A DNA stretch of 64,000 nucleotides from Dasypus novemcinctus. Lineage: Eukaryota > Chordata > Mammalia > Cingulata > Dasypodidae. Positions 1 through 12,600 of the stretch are shown one piece after another. Location of the stretch: assembly GCF_030445035.2 (NCBI RefSeq), contig NC_092216.1:11843405-11907404 (forward strand). The letters run 5' to 3'. Numbering within the stretch: position 1 is the stretch's first letter; every line of letters begins with the position of its first letter. The translations under genes were made by a program, and so were the position numbers. The notes below the pieces were generated by a model that saw only the letters and a list, made by a program, of their open reading frames with translations, searched no databases and was not told the DNA's origin.

Positions 1-1190
1 CTTGAGGATCTTTACTTTCTTCTATTATGGCTTTGATCACTATAAGAATGCTACTTTATGTATGTTTACAATTTCTTCCACATATGCTCACCCTGTGTCT
101 ACCTAATATCTTTTATCACTTCTTCATCTCCTTAAATTGATTTAGGAAATTTGTGTGGTCATTTGCTAGCTTTTTAGTTCATTCTTTTTTTATTGGACCG
201 CAGTTCCCATTTATTAGTATGGTTTGTAATTTTTTTTGTGATGTCTAGGCATCTGCTTATCTTGTTTGGTTAACTCTGTCAATTTTTCCCTCTTCCCTAA
301 GTTTTTTTTTTTTTTTTTTTTTTTTTTTGCTTTACTTTAAGTTTCTTCTGTGATATTTTGTTCTGTTTGTTCTAAAACTTTAGAATTGCCCAGGTTTAAC
401 TGAAAAAAATTTCTTTAATTAAAGAAATCCAGAACTGGAAAAGAAAGGATAATTAAAAAGAGGAAAGAAGAGGAAAAAGAAAAAAAGGAAAGAAAAAAGT
501 GAAAAAGAAAAATAGAAGAAAAACAAGGAAAGTAAAACAAAATTCAGGCCTCCATCTCAAATCATGAGCATCTAGCTAGACTCCTTCTTCTAAGATGCCT
601 GCACCTTTCTATTACCCCATGACTCTACCCTTCCCTTTTTACAAGAAGGGGATAGAAAAATCAAAGAAAAGGAAAAAAAAAAGGCCTCCCTTTTATACCA
701 CCAGGTGGTCCCTCCCTTCCAGTTATCCATGCTGATACCCAATGTCCCACTACTCATCAAATGCCCAACTGGACCTCCTTACTGGCCATCCATGTCATTT
801 GTACCATGGCCTACCACTCCAAAAGTAACCAGCTGGATCCCACTGGGTAGCTGCCCACATGGATTGCCTCACCAACTGCCACATCCTGGTGCCCATGTAG
901 GCACCTCCACACCAATCTCTCATACATATCACCACAATTTACACCACTTCCCCAGTACCTGGCTGAGCCCTATCATGCTGACCATCTGCTATGATTTCCT
1001 TAAGACCCCAGGGTTTGGCCTCAATCCCATAAGCCTTTCTGTCTTCCTGCCACTTCTTAGGATGACCACATCATGCCAGGCCCTACACCCTCTGTCCCAG
1101 GTCTCTGAAATAGCCTCTACTTCTTTAACTTTTAACTGTATACTGTGTATCAAGGAAAGCAGTGTTAATATAAAGTCGTATAACTAGATC
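1..1190 (-). mobile_element. L1 5' region, antisense
   Basis: The stretch resembles 23500-25930, where antisense L1 5'UTR/ORF1 material is attached to ORF2. Both have TTTATGTAT-TTTACAATTTCTTC, a GTATCTGTTTATCT-like block and a purine-rich tract (here 420-560). It has no intact reading frame. The 160-codon open frame at 705-1187 is a chance frame in this material. Confidence 0.45.
302..328. repeat. poly(T) tract
   Basis: 27 consecutive T within antisense L1 material. Confidence 0.9.
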
Positions 1191-2815
1191 TTTAGAAAAG
1201 TTGCCATTGATCAAAGGCATTTAAATGAGTTAGTTGAGTTATTATAGAATTATTGCTAGGGAACAATGAACAATAATAAAATGGATCTTTTTCAGAAAAA
1301 AAAAAAAGAAGAACCTCCCAGCAATAGCAGCTCAGGACAAGATGGCTTCACAGGTGAATTCTACAAATCATTCAAAGAAAAATTAATACCAATCTTGCTC
1401 AAACTCTTACAAAAATTGAAGAGGAGGGAACATTATCTAACTCATCTGTAATATTAAAGCCAGATAAAGATACTACAAGAAAAGTAAATTACAGGTAAAT
1501 ATTATAATGACCGTAGATGCAAAAATCCTTAACTAAACTCTTGCAAATAGACAAAAGAATTATACGCCATGATCAATTGGGTTGTACCCAGGTTTGCAAC
1601 AGATGTTCAACACAAGAAAATATACTAATGCAATATAGCACATTAACAAATTAAAGCTGAAAAGTCACATAATTACTTTGATGCAGTAAACTCATTTGAC
1701 AAATACCCAGCGTACTTTGTTGATAAACACTGATCAAAAGATAGAAGATAGGAATAGAATCATGTTCCTTAATGTGATTAAGACCATATATGGAAAACAG
1801 ACCACTAAAATCTTACTCAATGCTTAAAGACTGGAAATTTTCCCTCTGAGATCTGCAAAAGGCAAGGATGTGCATTGTAACTACTGTTATACCTTGGGCT
1901 AGTAGTTCTAATTAGAGCAGTTAGGCAGGAAAAAGAAATAAAATGCAACCCAATTGGAAAGGGAGAAGTAATATTTTCATTATTGCAGATGATAGGAACT
2001 ATTTATACAAAGTCCTGAAAAATCTATAAAAAAACTATGAGTGCAAATAAATGAGTTCAACAATATGATAGAATACAAGATCAACACTAAAAAAAAATCA
2101 GTGTTAGTTCTATGTGCTATAAATTATCAATCTGAGGAAGGAGGCAAGAAAAAAAATTTTAAATAGCATTAAGAGAATAAAAATCTAGGAAATAAATTAA
2201 CCAAGTGTGTAAATGACCTATTCACAGAAAACTATAAAATATTGCTGAAGAAATCAAAGAAGAACTAAGTAAATGGAAGAACATTTTTGTGATCATCAAT
2301 TGGAAGACTAAATATTGCTACAATGCCAATTCTACTCAAATAGATTTACAGATTCAAGGCAAACTCCATAAAAATTCCAATGACAGTTTGCAGAAAGAAC
2401 AAAGACAATTATCAGATTTATTCTGGCTAAGGGGCTCATAATGGTGAAAATCTCTTGAAAAAGGAGATCAAAGTTGGAAGTCTCCTACTTCCTGACTTTA
2501 AAACACATTACAAAACTACAGTGGTCAAAACAGCATTATACTGTAATAAAAACATATATATTGACTAATTTAAAGTTCAGAAATAGGCCCTCACATTTAT
2601 TGATTTATGACCAGGCCCATTCAATTAGGACAGGATGATTTCATTAACAAGTGGTACTGGGAGAACTGGATATCCATACCCAAAAGGATGAATAAGATCT
2701 GAGCCTCACACCTTAAACAAAAATTAACCCAAAATTGATCAAAAACCTAAATATAAGTGTGGGCCATAAACTCATAGAATAATGTGTAGGGAAGCATCTT
2801 CAAATCTTGTGGTAG

Positions 2816-2971
2816 TTGTAACAAATATACAACACTAATGAAGGACACTAATAATGTGGAAAATTGTGGGGGGAAGAGGATATGGGGCATATGGGAGTTC
2901 ACCATATTTTTTATATAACACTTATGTAATCTAAATCTTCTTTAAAAATAAAAAATAAAGGAGGAAAAAGA
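2816..2971 (+). mobile_element. Short L1 3'-end insertion inside L1
   Basis: Interrupts the L1 reading between TCTTGTGGTAG and ATGATTTCCTAG. It carries the same terminal block as 13130-13275 (ACTAATGAAGGA, GTGGGGGG, GGCATATGGG, TATATAACA, TAATCTAA) and an A-rich tail. Flanking ATCTTGTGGTAG and ATCTTCCTGTAG may be an eroded target-site duplication. Confidence 0.45.
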
Positions 2972-3680
2972 TCTTCCTGTAGGCAATGATTTCCTAGACA
3001 TTATACCCAAAGCACAGGTAATAAAAATAAATAATTGAGGTTTACTAAAAATTGAAAATTCCTGCGCTTCATGAAACTTTGTCAAGACACTGAAAAGGCA
3101 ACCTTTGCAATGGGAGAAAAGATTTAGAAAACACACATCAAAAAAGTATTTACTAACCACAATATATAAAGATATTCTACATATATAAAATAAAAAGACA
3201 ACCCAATTTAAAATAGGCAAGAAAGTGAGACATTTTTCCATGAAGGAAATACAAATGGCTAATACACACATGAAAAGATGTTCAACATCATTAACTATTA
3301 CAGAAATGTAAATCAAAGTCACAATAAGATATCATTTTGTAGTTAATAGAATGGCTACTATTGAAAAAAATAGAGAACTACAAGTGCTTGAAAGGATGTG
3401 GAGAAAGAATACATTCACTGCTGTTGGGAACATAGGTAAAGCCATTGTGGAAGACAGGTTTGTGGTTTTTCAGGAAGCTCAGTATAGAATTGCCATATCA
3501 TCTGGCAATCCCATTAATAAAAATATACCCAGAAGAACTTAAAGCTGGATGCAGACTGGCGTTTGTACAGAAATGTTCATAGATTATTTGCAATTGGTAA
3601 AATATGAAGCCACCCCAGTGTCCATTAGCCAATGAATAGATAAACAAAATGTCAAAATATTGCATATAGGCACAGATAAA

Positions 3681-3772
3681 GATATAGGTAGATAGATATA
3701 GATAGATATCTAGATATAGATGATATAGATAGATAAATATAGATACAGATATACACATGTGTATATATATAT
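3681..3772. repeat. GATA/TAGA-type microsatellite
   Basis: Interrupted (GATA)n/(TAGA)n tract that passes into ATACACATGTGTATATATATAT. It lies in the L1 3' region. Confidence 0.85.
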
Positions 3773-4239
3773 GATGGAATGTTTTTCAGCTATAAGAAGG
3801 AATGATGTCCTGATTCATGTGATAAGTTGGGCAAAACCCTGTGACAAGTTGGACAAAACCCTGAGGACATTATGTTGATTGAAAAATCCACATACAAAAG
3901 GAAAAATATTGTATGAATTTACTGGTGTGGACTAAGTGTAATAAGCAAACTCATAGAGTTAGAATCTAGAATATAGGTTACCAGAAGATAGAATGAGGAT
4001 AAAAAATGTGAAACTGACTTTCAATTTGTGCAATATTTCTAATTATATTGATTGTAAATATTTGTCAATGGAAAGAGGTAATGGTGGCTCATTACTGTCA
4101 GCATAATTATCAGCAGTGAAATATGTGTGTGAATGTTGTTGATAATGGAAGTTTTCGTCCATGTATATTAATAAAAGAAAACTAAGAAATTGATTTTGTG
4201 CACATATACAATCATACTCGTAATGAAACAAGGAAGAAA

Positions 4240-4610
4240 GATTCATGACCATTACATTTCTGTAACTGGTCATGTGGTCAAAGTTCATATTTATCAATAC
4301 TTTCTTCCACTACCCATTCTGTTATGCTCAGTAAGCACCTCAGCATGTTGTGGTTCTTTGCCTGGTGGGGTGACTCAAACTTTCATTCCTGAAGATTCCT
4401 GTCCATTTTAATCCTACTTGAAATGAGTAGCTGCAATTTTCCAATGAGTTTAATCACAGAGTTTGTAGTACTAGGAGATGCCCTAGAGGATCACCTGCAT
4501 TCTAGGCAAACTCTTCTTTACCCCCATTATGTAGGTGCAGTCCTATTTCCCTTTCATAGTCAGGATCAACCACCCCAGCCAGTACAGTAATTCCCTTCTT
4601 TGACTGTTGA
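4240..4610 (-). pseudogene. ERVL dUTPase fragment
   Basis: The minus strand reads KKGITVLAG, DPDYEREIGLHLHNGGKEE and, after frame breaks, VTPPGKEP. This is the trimeric dUTPase that ERVL carries downstream of integrase. Stops interrupt it. Confidence 0.75.
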
Positions 4611-5211
4611 TTCAGAGGTAATAGGAGCCCAATGTGCTCAGGTGGGAATGTGCCCATTCCTGCACATCATTTGCTGTGAAATGGGTTCCTTGATCAGAAG
4701 CAATGCTGTGTGGAATGCCATGGTGGTAGATAAGACATTTGGTAAGTCCACAGATGGTAGTTTTGGAAGAAGCATTGCATGCATGAAATGCAAATCCATA
4801 TCTGGAGTCTGTGTCTATTCCAGTTAAAACAAATCACTGCAGTTTCCATTGTGGAAGCAGCCCAATGTAGTCAACCTGCCACCAGGTAACAGGCTGGCCA
4901 CTCAAGGAATGTTGCCTTAATGGGGGCTGATTGTGGTCTCTGCTACTGGCAGATTGGGCACTCAGGAATAGCTGAAGCCAAGTCAGCCTTGATGAGGGGA
5001 AGTCCATATTGCTAAGCCCATACATAACTTCCATTCCTACCTCCATGAACACTTTGTTAATGAGCTCATTCAAAAATGGCAGAAGTGGCAGCTAGAAATT
5101 TCCCTGACATAAAAGAACCTTGTATTTTACTGGGATTTATCTCCCACCCTCTCTCACACAAATGCCTTGCCAATAAGTCTAGATTCTTTGCCTTTTCTTG
5201 CTCTCTAGGTC

Positions 5212-5640
5212 CTACCAACATGATGTCATCAATATAATGGACCAGTGTGATGTCTTGTGGGAGGGAGAGATGGTAAAGATCACTGTGGACAACATTATGA
5301 CATAGGGCTGGAGAGTTGCTATACCTCTAAGGCAAGACAATAAAGGTATACTGTTGGCCTTGCCAGCTGAAAGCAAATAGTTTCTGGTGGTCCTTACTAA
5401 TAGCAATTGAGAAAAAAGCATTCACCAAATCAACACCTGCATACCAGGAACCAGGGGACATGTTGATTTGCTCAAACAATGATACCACATCTGGGACAGC
5501 AGCTGCAATTGGAGTCACCACCTGGCTAAATTTATGATAATCTACTGTCATCATCCAAGATCGATCTGCTTTCTGTACAGGCCAAATAGGACAGTTGAAT
5601 GGAATGTGGTGAGAATTACACTCATGCATCCTTTAAGTCT
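5212..5640 (-). pseudogene. ERVL reverse transcriptase fragment
   Basis: Two overlapping open frames give the RT palm: SWMMTVDYHKFSQVVTPIAA, YAGVDLVNAFFSIAI, and a YIDD active-site motif at 5225-5236, the class III variant of YxDD. At least one frameshift or stop falls near 5327, so the domain is not continuous. Confidence 0.85.
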
Positions 5641-8116
5641 TTGGTGGCACTAATTTCTGCAATCCTTCCAGGAATCCAGTATTGCTTTCGGTTTACTCTT
5701 TTACTAGGCAGGGGAAGTTCTAGGGACTTCCACTTGGTCTTTCCAACCAAATAGCTTCACAAGTCAGGGATCCAGTGTGGGTATTTTGCCAGCTTCTTAG
5801 TATGTCTATTCCAATTATGCATTCTGGAACTTCGGAAATAACAACAGAATGGGTCCAGGGACTGAACGAACTGTGAGATGGAGCTGAGCTAAAACTTCAT
5901 TAATCACCTGACATCCACAGCCCCTACTCTGACTGGTAGACCACAGTGATGTTTTGGATCTCCTGAAATTAATGTCACTTCTGAGTAAGTGCCTAATAAT
6001 CCCCAAAATCTTTAATCATTTCCTTTTCCCCAGTGCACAGTTACAGTGGTAAAATGCCATAGATCTCCTGGGGGAAAGATGGGAGAAAGATTAATAGTCA
6101 GTATAATTTTGGGCAGTTTAACAGGATCCTTCCACAGGGAGACCCAGCCTTCTCCTCATTCAAGGGATTTGGGGTCTCTAAACTGTCTCCAGTTTGGGAA
6201 TTGATTAGGGGGCCATGATTCTCTGCATCTGTAGTTTGAGTTAGGATTTTGTTCACTTGACCTAGAATCTTCTCTTTACACAAATGCCAGAAGAAGTATA
6301 ATAGACTGCCCATCTATTTCACAGCTAGGTACCCCAGGATGTATTAGCCAATTCCATAGCTCTACATGATTCAGACTATTTTGATGTTATATTTAAATCT
6401 GCCTTTCATTGCAGTAGCCAGGCCCACCTTGACTTTGTCAATTAACTTGACTTTTACCAGACTGACAGCCTATCATTCCTATAATGTTTAAGGATTCTAA
6501 TTCCACCACTGCTCTCCCTAGAGTAATACATGAACTGTGGAACAGAGAAACCACAGAGCTCTTCAGGGAAAATGGAGTTAACCTTACAAATTTATTCCTC
6601 CAAGTCCTGGTTAAAGGTGTGTCCTCTGGCCATTTCTGGGATGGGTGGGCATCTCTCAAATGATAAATCCATTCTAGCATTCCAATCTCCCTAAGCCTTT
6701 GAATTTCCTCTTCTGCTGTATACCAGAGCAAATTGGGCATCTCAAACTCAGGTATTCTAGGCCATCTTTTGGCCCATATTTCCAGTCAGCCACCCAAACA
6801 GTTAGAGTTCTTTCTAATCCCTTGAGCTACAACACTAAATCCAGAATTTCTGCTTAGTGGACCCATATCAATAAATTCAGCCTGATCCACATTTATATTC
6901 CTTCCACAGTTATCCATACCTTTAGTATCCATTCCAACACATAGTCCCTTGGTTTCTGTCTACATAAATTCTAAAACTCATGCAGTTCTTTCTGAATATA
7001 CCTTAATTTCTCATGGGTCACATTTCATGTCTCATCTTTTGGGGCTTGTTATGATTTTAGTCTAGTAATAGGTCTTGAAGACATGAGTGGTGGTGTGGGT
7101 GGGTAAAGAGAGGGATTAGAAATGCCTTGCAAGCTACTGACCTCAGGGTATTCCCTTACATTTTCTTCTGGTGAAACAGGATTAATTTCCTCAGACAGTG
7201 GGTGGAAAGCAGTTTCCTCAGGGCAGACTGGAGGCTCAGCAGTGCATGCTGGAGTTTGGCTGGTACAGGTACATGTCTCAGGGCTGTGAGGAGGTCCAGA
7301 CTCCCTGGGGCAGCCCAGAGGCTGGGCAGGGCAGGAATCAGTTTGGCCAGTGCCCACCTCAGGGCTGGAAGTCATTTCAGACTCCCTGGGGCAAGCTGGA
7401 GACTGGATGATACAAGGTTGACTAGGTGAAGTCTGGACAGGGCAGTTAATGGCAGGCTTATCTGGTAAAGTCTCAGCAGAATTCAGGGTTCCAATGTCTC
7501 CACCAATATAAACATCATCCATGTCTCCATCCCAATTCTCTGGATTCCACTCTTTTCCAATCAATGCCTTCACTTTAACTGCAGAAACCCTCTAGACTTG
7601 AGATTTTAGTTTCCTTTTTAACTCCACTACTCATGCAATGAGAGTCTGAGTTTGGTTCTCAGATATTTTGAACCTGTGGCTACAGGAGATAAGATTTTCT
7701 TTCAGAGCACACAAAGAAACTTTCCCATAATTTATGCAGCAGTTAAGTTTCAAATTTGAAGTCTCTAAATCATCTCCTTCTTTTATAACAGTATCCAGAG
7801 TATCTAGGAGAGTCAGGCAACATCATTATACCCTTTGGCTCCAAAAAAATATTATAAGGTGCTGAAAACACTGTCACCCAGATCCTTGCTTCTTATAAGT
7901 GAGGAATTAGAGGAATCTATGATGATATTTTGCATATCTCAATTGTCAACTTGTGCCAGGGACTGTTAGCCGCCTCTTCGTTATTGGAAACGAACTCTAA
8001 TTGAATTAGAGTAGAGATCCAATTAGAGTAGAGATCCAATTGCAAATCTCCCAGAACTACCTCAGACACCCCATGTTTAAGACTCTGTTCCTCAAGAACC
8101 ACTTCCTGTACCAAGC

Positions 8117-8571
8117 TGTATAAGTCAGTGTTCTCTAGGGAAACAGAATCAACAAGAGATATCTGTCAACAGTATATGAATTTATGAGTCTCTCATGTGA
8201 CCATGGGGATGCACAAGTTCAGGTTCTGTAGGTGGGCTGCAACCAGGGGCTCCAATGAAAGTCCAGTGAAGGTCCTTGATGAGTTATGGGTGATATTGGA
8301 TGTCCAAAGATGAGCAGAAAACTTCTCACTCAATGCTGGAATCACTTTCCCTTTAAGGCATTCAACTGATTGGATAAAGCATCACTCACTGCTGAGGGCA
8401 ATCTCCCTGATTGATGCAATTGTAATCCGCTATCTAGGACTTACCATTGCAGTAGTCAATGGTGGCTAAAGTTCATAAATGCCCTTACACTATAGTTAGC
8501 TCAGTGTTTCCTTGACCAAACAATTAGGCACAATTACCTGGCCAAGTTGACACATCAGCCTAATCATCACA
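8117..8571 (-). mobile_element. ERVL LTR copy 1
   Basis: A TG...CA-bounded repeat. On the plus strand it starts TGTATAAGTCAGTGTTCTCT and ends CATCACA. It abuts the ERVL leader on both sides. It matches 9902-10305 throughout (AACTGATTGGATAAA, GACACATCAGCCTAA). Confidence 0.75.
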
Positions 8572-9901
8572 CCAACCAAACTGTTAGAGCCCTTTCTAAC
8601 CCCTTGAGATATGGCGTTGAATCCAGAATATCTGCTTAGTGGGCCCATATCAATAAATTCAGCCTGATCCAATTTCATATTCCTCCCACCATTAACCTAT
8701 ATCCTTCGTATCCATTCTCCCATGTATTCCCTTGATTTCTGTTTATGTAAGTTGGAGAACTCATGCAGTTCCTTCAGAGTATAGCTTACTTCCTCATGAG
8801 ACACATTTTATATTTCACTTTTAGGGGCTCGTGATTTCAGTCTAGTAATAGGTCTTGAAGATAAGAAGGGAGGTGGTGGTGGGTAAGGAGAAGGATTAGA
8901 AATGTCTTGCAAGCTACTGACCTCAAGGCATTCATTTGCGTTTTCTTCTGGTGAAATAGGATTAATCTCTTCAGACATTCTTTGGAAGAATTTTCTCAGG
9001 GCAGACTGGAAGTTAGGCAGAGCAAACTAGAGTTCAGCAGGTACCTGCCTCAGTGCTGGAAGGAGATCCAGACTCCCTGGCACAGGCCAGAATTGTGCAG
9101 TGCTGGCTTCAGTTTGGCTGGTTCAGTTTGGTACCCACCTCAGTGGTGGAAGGAGGTCTGGACTTTCAGGAGCAGACTGGGGGCTGGGAGATACAAGGTT
9201 GACATAGTGTGGTCTCCACAGGGCAAGCATTTTCAGGTTTATCTGGTAAAGTCTCAGCAGAATTTACTATTCCAATGTCCCCACTATTATTATCATCATC
9301 CCATATGTCTCCACCCTATATGTCTCCACTCCATCTAGGTTCCACTCCTTTCCAATCAATGCCTTCAAGTTAACAGCAGAAACTCTGCAATATCAAAATT
9401 TTAGTTTTTTTGTTAATTCTGCTACTCAAACAATCAGAGTCTGAGTTTGGTTCTCAAATATCTCAAGGCTGTGGTTACAGGAGACAAGATTTTCTTTCAG
9501 AGGAAAAAGAAACTTTCACAGCATTCATGTGTGTTTAAGTTTCAAATTTGAAGCCTTTAGCTAATCTTTTCCTTATATAACTGTTTCCAGAGTATTTAGG
9601 AGGAGCCAGTCAACATCATTGCATATTTTTACTCCACAAAACTTTGTTAACATTGAAAATACTCTCACAAAATCCTTGCTTCTTTTAAGTGTGGAGGTAG
9701 GGGACTCCAGTGATGAAATTTTGTGTATTTCTATTGCCAACGCATGCCATGGATGGTTAGGAGCCTCTTCATTACTGGAAAGTGAGTCATTATTATCCTT
9801 GAGTCCAAGAGAATAGAGGTCCCATTGTAAAACTCCCAGAACCACCACAGACATCCCATGTTTAAGACTCTGTTCTTCAAGAACCACTTCTGGTACCAAG
9901 C
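8572..9901 (-). repeat. Second copy of the ERVL gag-leader region
   Basis: Repeats about 6790-8116 in the same orientation. Both copies have CCTTGAG, AATTCAGCCTGATCCA, GGTCTTGAAGA, TGCAAGCTACTGACCTCA, and the CAAGAACCACTTC block next to the LTR. The copies differ by many substitutions and indels, so the duplication is old. Confidence 0.75.
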
Positions 9902-10305
9902 TGTATTAGTCAGGGTTCTCTAAGGAAACAGAATCCAAAGGAGATATCTGTAAATAATATGAGATTTTATGATTCTCTCACATGACCATAGGAATGCACA
10001 AGTCCAGGTTCCACACTGATGAATGACCAATGAAAGTTCTTAATGAGTTCCTGGGAGACAAAGATGAACTGGGAAATTCTCTCTGAATGCTGAAATCACT
10101 TTTAAGACATTCAACTGACTGAATAAACACCACTCATGGCTGACTGCAGTCTCCCTGATTGATGTAGATGTAATCAGCAATCTCTGCAGTAACTAATGGC
10201 TGAATAAAGTCCATAAATGTTCTTGTATTACAATTAGCCAGTGCTTACTTCAAACAACTGGGCATAGTTACTTATCCAATTTGACACGTTAGCCTAACCA
10301 TTACA
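9902..10305 (-). mobile_element. ERVL LTR copy 2 (outer 5' LTR)
   Basis: Starts TGTATTAGTCAGGGTTCTCT and ends CATTACA on the plus strand. It is homologous to 8117-8571, about 50 bp shorter, and marks the outer 5' end of the minus-strand ERVL. No matching LTR is recognised at the left end near 4060. Confidence 0.75.
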
Positions 10306-12600
10306 AATGGTTATGAATATGGTTCAATAAATCTGCGTTTAACAAAGAATAGTAGAACAAAGGGGGTATGGCCAGATCATGTGTGTTTTAATAATAATAT
10401 AAAAGTTTCATACTGAAAATAGAATTAAAGATGTGAATTGTGGTGTATAACAATATTTGAGTGGGAATAAATGATGGTGAAAGTGGATGTAAAAACAACT
10501 CAATATAATAGGACTTCAGAGGCCTTGCCTTGGGCAAAAACCAGTTTACTTACTATTTTATTTACCTGCAGTGCATCTCATGTGAATATAAGTACCCTAG
10601 TTTAATGTGGAAAAAGTTTAAATACGGCTTATTGAGATCAACTTGCTTGTAGAGAGCCCACCCCATGGAAAACAGTAATGTATAAATTGTAATGTATGCA
10701 GAAATAGTTACCAGGTGATTGGTGGTATATATACATTTTGCATGTAGAATATAGAGGAGTGCAGCATAAACTTTAAGAAATTCAACATGATTGTAGATAA
10801 ATATAATACTCCATAGATAAGCTTAACAGGAGGCTGTAGAAGCTTTATGTTTCTTTATGTTTCTAATGGAAAGAAGGGGGAACACACCATAGTTATAGAG
10901 AAATTCAATTTATGCATGAAAGCACTCATTTTGAGAGTAAGAAATATGACAATATTTGTAAATAAAAGAATCATAATTGTCAAACATCCAGTGCATATAA
11001 TGAAATGATGCAAAATGAGTTTAAAGGAATATACTAATTAATAGTGCAATGTAGAAGAGGTTGGGGAAGATTGTATAAGAAAGAAAAGTACATTTCTATA
11101 GATAACCTTGTAAATCTTTTGCCATCATTGATGCCATTGTGTAAGGACAATGTAGAGGAACACATATAGAAATAGAACAACTCAGGTGGGTGTAGAAGAG
11201 CTTACTGTAAATATGAGAAGATGGAACTTGTAGTGGTTTGAAAAAGGCATAGAAGAACTCACTATGTAATTTCACCATGTGTTTTACATAGTGCTTCTTT
11301 TTTTTTTTTTACTGAGAATGTAGACAGACATTAAAACAAAACTGAGATTTCTAGAAATTCAACATGTATGTAAATGAACACACAGGTTTGTAGTAGAAAT
11401 TTTGGAGTTATATCATGCAAACAAACTGCTTGAGATATGGAAGAAGACAGCCTTTTCATGTACTAATTTGCTAAATCTTGTGGAAATGAAGCATGGAAAT
11501 CACCTGGTATATATTAACTCTAGTTTAAATTTAAGAGTTAATTGTGGTATAAAAATTTCTTCACAGTGGCACAGAAAACCCAGGATTTTATGAGTAGAAA
11601 TGTGAAAAGTTGTTTTTAAGGCAGGCTAGTCAACTTCAGTGCAGAAATATTCTGGAGGGGGTAGAGGAGTTCGTGTTTGTAGAGTTGCATAGAAGGAGGA
11701 AACATGTGACTCTAAGAACTTAATGAAATTTTGCAAATGACTCGTAAGATATAGAAAAGCTCACCATATGAATAAAGAACATAAAAGATATGTATAACAT
11801 CATACCATAGGTTTATTTGTAGTGGGAAAGAAGAAAAAACTAGTAATATAGAAGAGCTTCTTGGTAGAAGATCAGACACATTCAAATAGCCTCATATTTA
11901 ATAGGTATATGATGAAGCACACACAAAAAATGAGAAGTCTACTGTATATGTCTATGATATACAACCAGAATTATTGAGAATGTGGAGAACACCTGTGGTG
12001 AGTAGGAACAATACTGAACATTCACAAACAGCTAATTATGATTCTAGAAGAGTAGTTTAGTTAATTAGGCTACAGTATGGTACTACTTGTTTACCCAAGT
12101 AAACACTGAACTGATTGTAACTATGAGGAAATTTAATGGAGATAAATGTCAGTTGAATGTGTCTATGGCTGTTTACATCTATAAACAACTAAGTGATGTT
12201 CTTCAACTAGATAAGAGCACCAAGAAGCCTCAGTAACCCATATCCTTATCTAATCAGATGAGGAATTCAAATGGATTAAAAGAAATTCTGAGGAATTCAA
12301 CCTCACCTTTGTTAAATTTACAATTTATGGACAGCCCTAAAAATTTAACTACCCAATACCCACTGTCAATAAGTCAGTTTTTATAATAAAATTGTTAAAT
12401 ATTTACTTAAAAATGTAATATATTTAAATGTCTATTATATATGTGGGAAGAAATTATATAAATATTCAGTCAGTTTATTTGCTCTGGAACACCATAAATG
12501 ATACAATTTTGATACAAAGACTGGTTCTTGAAAAATAGAATCTTAAGCATGGGAATTGTTAGTTGGTTCTGCATACACTTTTTCTATAATCAGATTAGAA
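10306..12600. other. AT-rich unassigned region
   Basis: No gene and no element I can name. Variants of GTAGAAGAGCTCACTATGTAA recur loosely (for example near 11045, 11150, 11190, 11245, 11665, 11750 and 11850), as if from a very old tandem repeat, but no regular period could be fixed by eye. Confidence 0.3.

Larger units (their letters stand above)
1262..4060 (+). pseudogene. L1 ORF2 (RT to C-terminus) and 3' UTR, degraded
   Basis: Sense L1 fragment. It starts with the reverse-transcriptase entry block (GQDGFTGEFYKSFKEKLIPI) and runs through ORF2 remnants, the terminal domain and a 3' UTR with the ATGGAATGTTTTTCAGCTAT type of sequence common to mammalian L1M elements. Many stops and frameshifts are present, and a GATA-rich microsatellite has grown in the 3' part. 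It is 5'-truncated and non-functional. Confidence 0.8.
4060..8116 (-). pseudogene. ERVL provirus internal region (gag-pro-pol-dUTPase), defective
   Basis: Class III endogenous retrovirus read right to left. Gag-like sequence lies at about 6438-7573 (TAEEEIQRLREIGMLE, then a proline-rich repeat-bearing part), a protease remnant at 5700-6110, RT at 5212-5640 with YIDD at 5225-5236, an integrase fragment at 4620-4900 and a C-terminal dUTPase at about 4240-4610 (KKGITVLAG; DPDYEREIGL). ERVL is known for a dUTPase downstream of integrase, which fixes the family. RNase H and the integrase zinc finger are missing between about 4900 and 5200. Several stops and frameshifts make every gene inactive. 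There is no env, as expected for ERVL. Confidence 0.85.

Noticed and set aside
7049-7573. Host gene encoding a proline-rich 174-residue protein
   Set aside because: It lies in the ERVL gag side, a diverged second copy lies at 8880-9360, and it has no independent gene signals.
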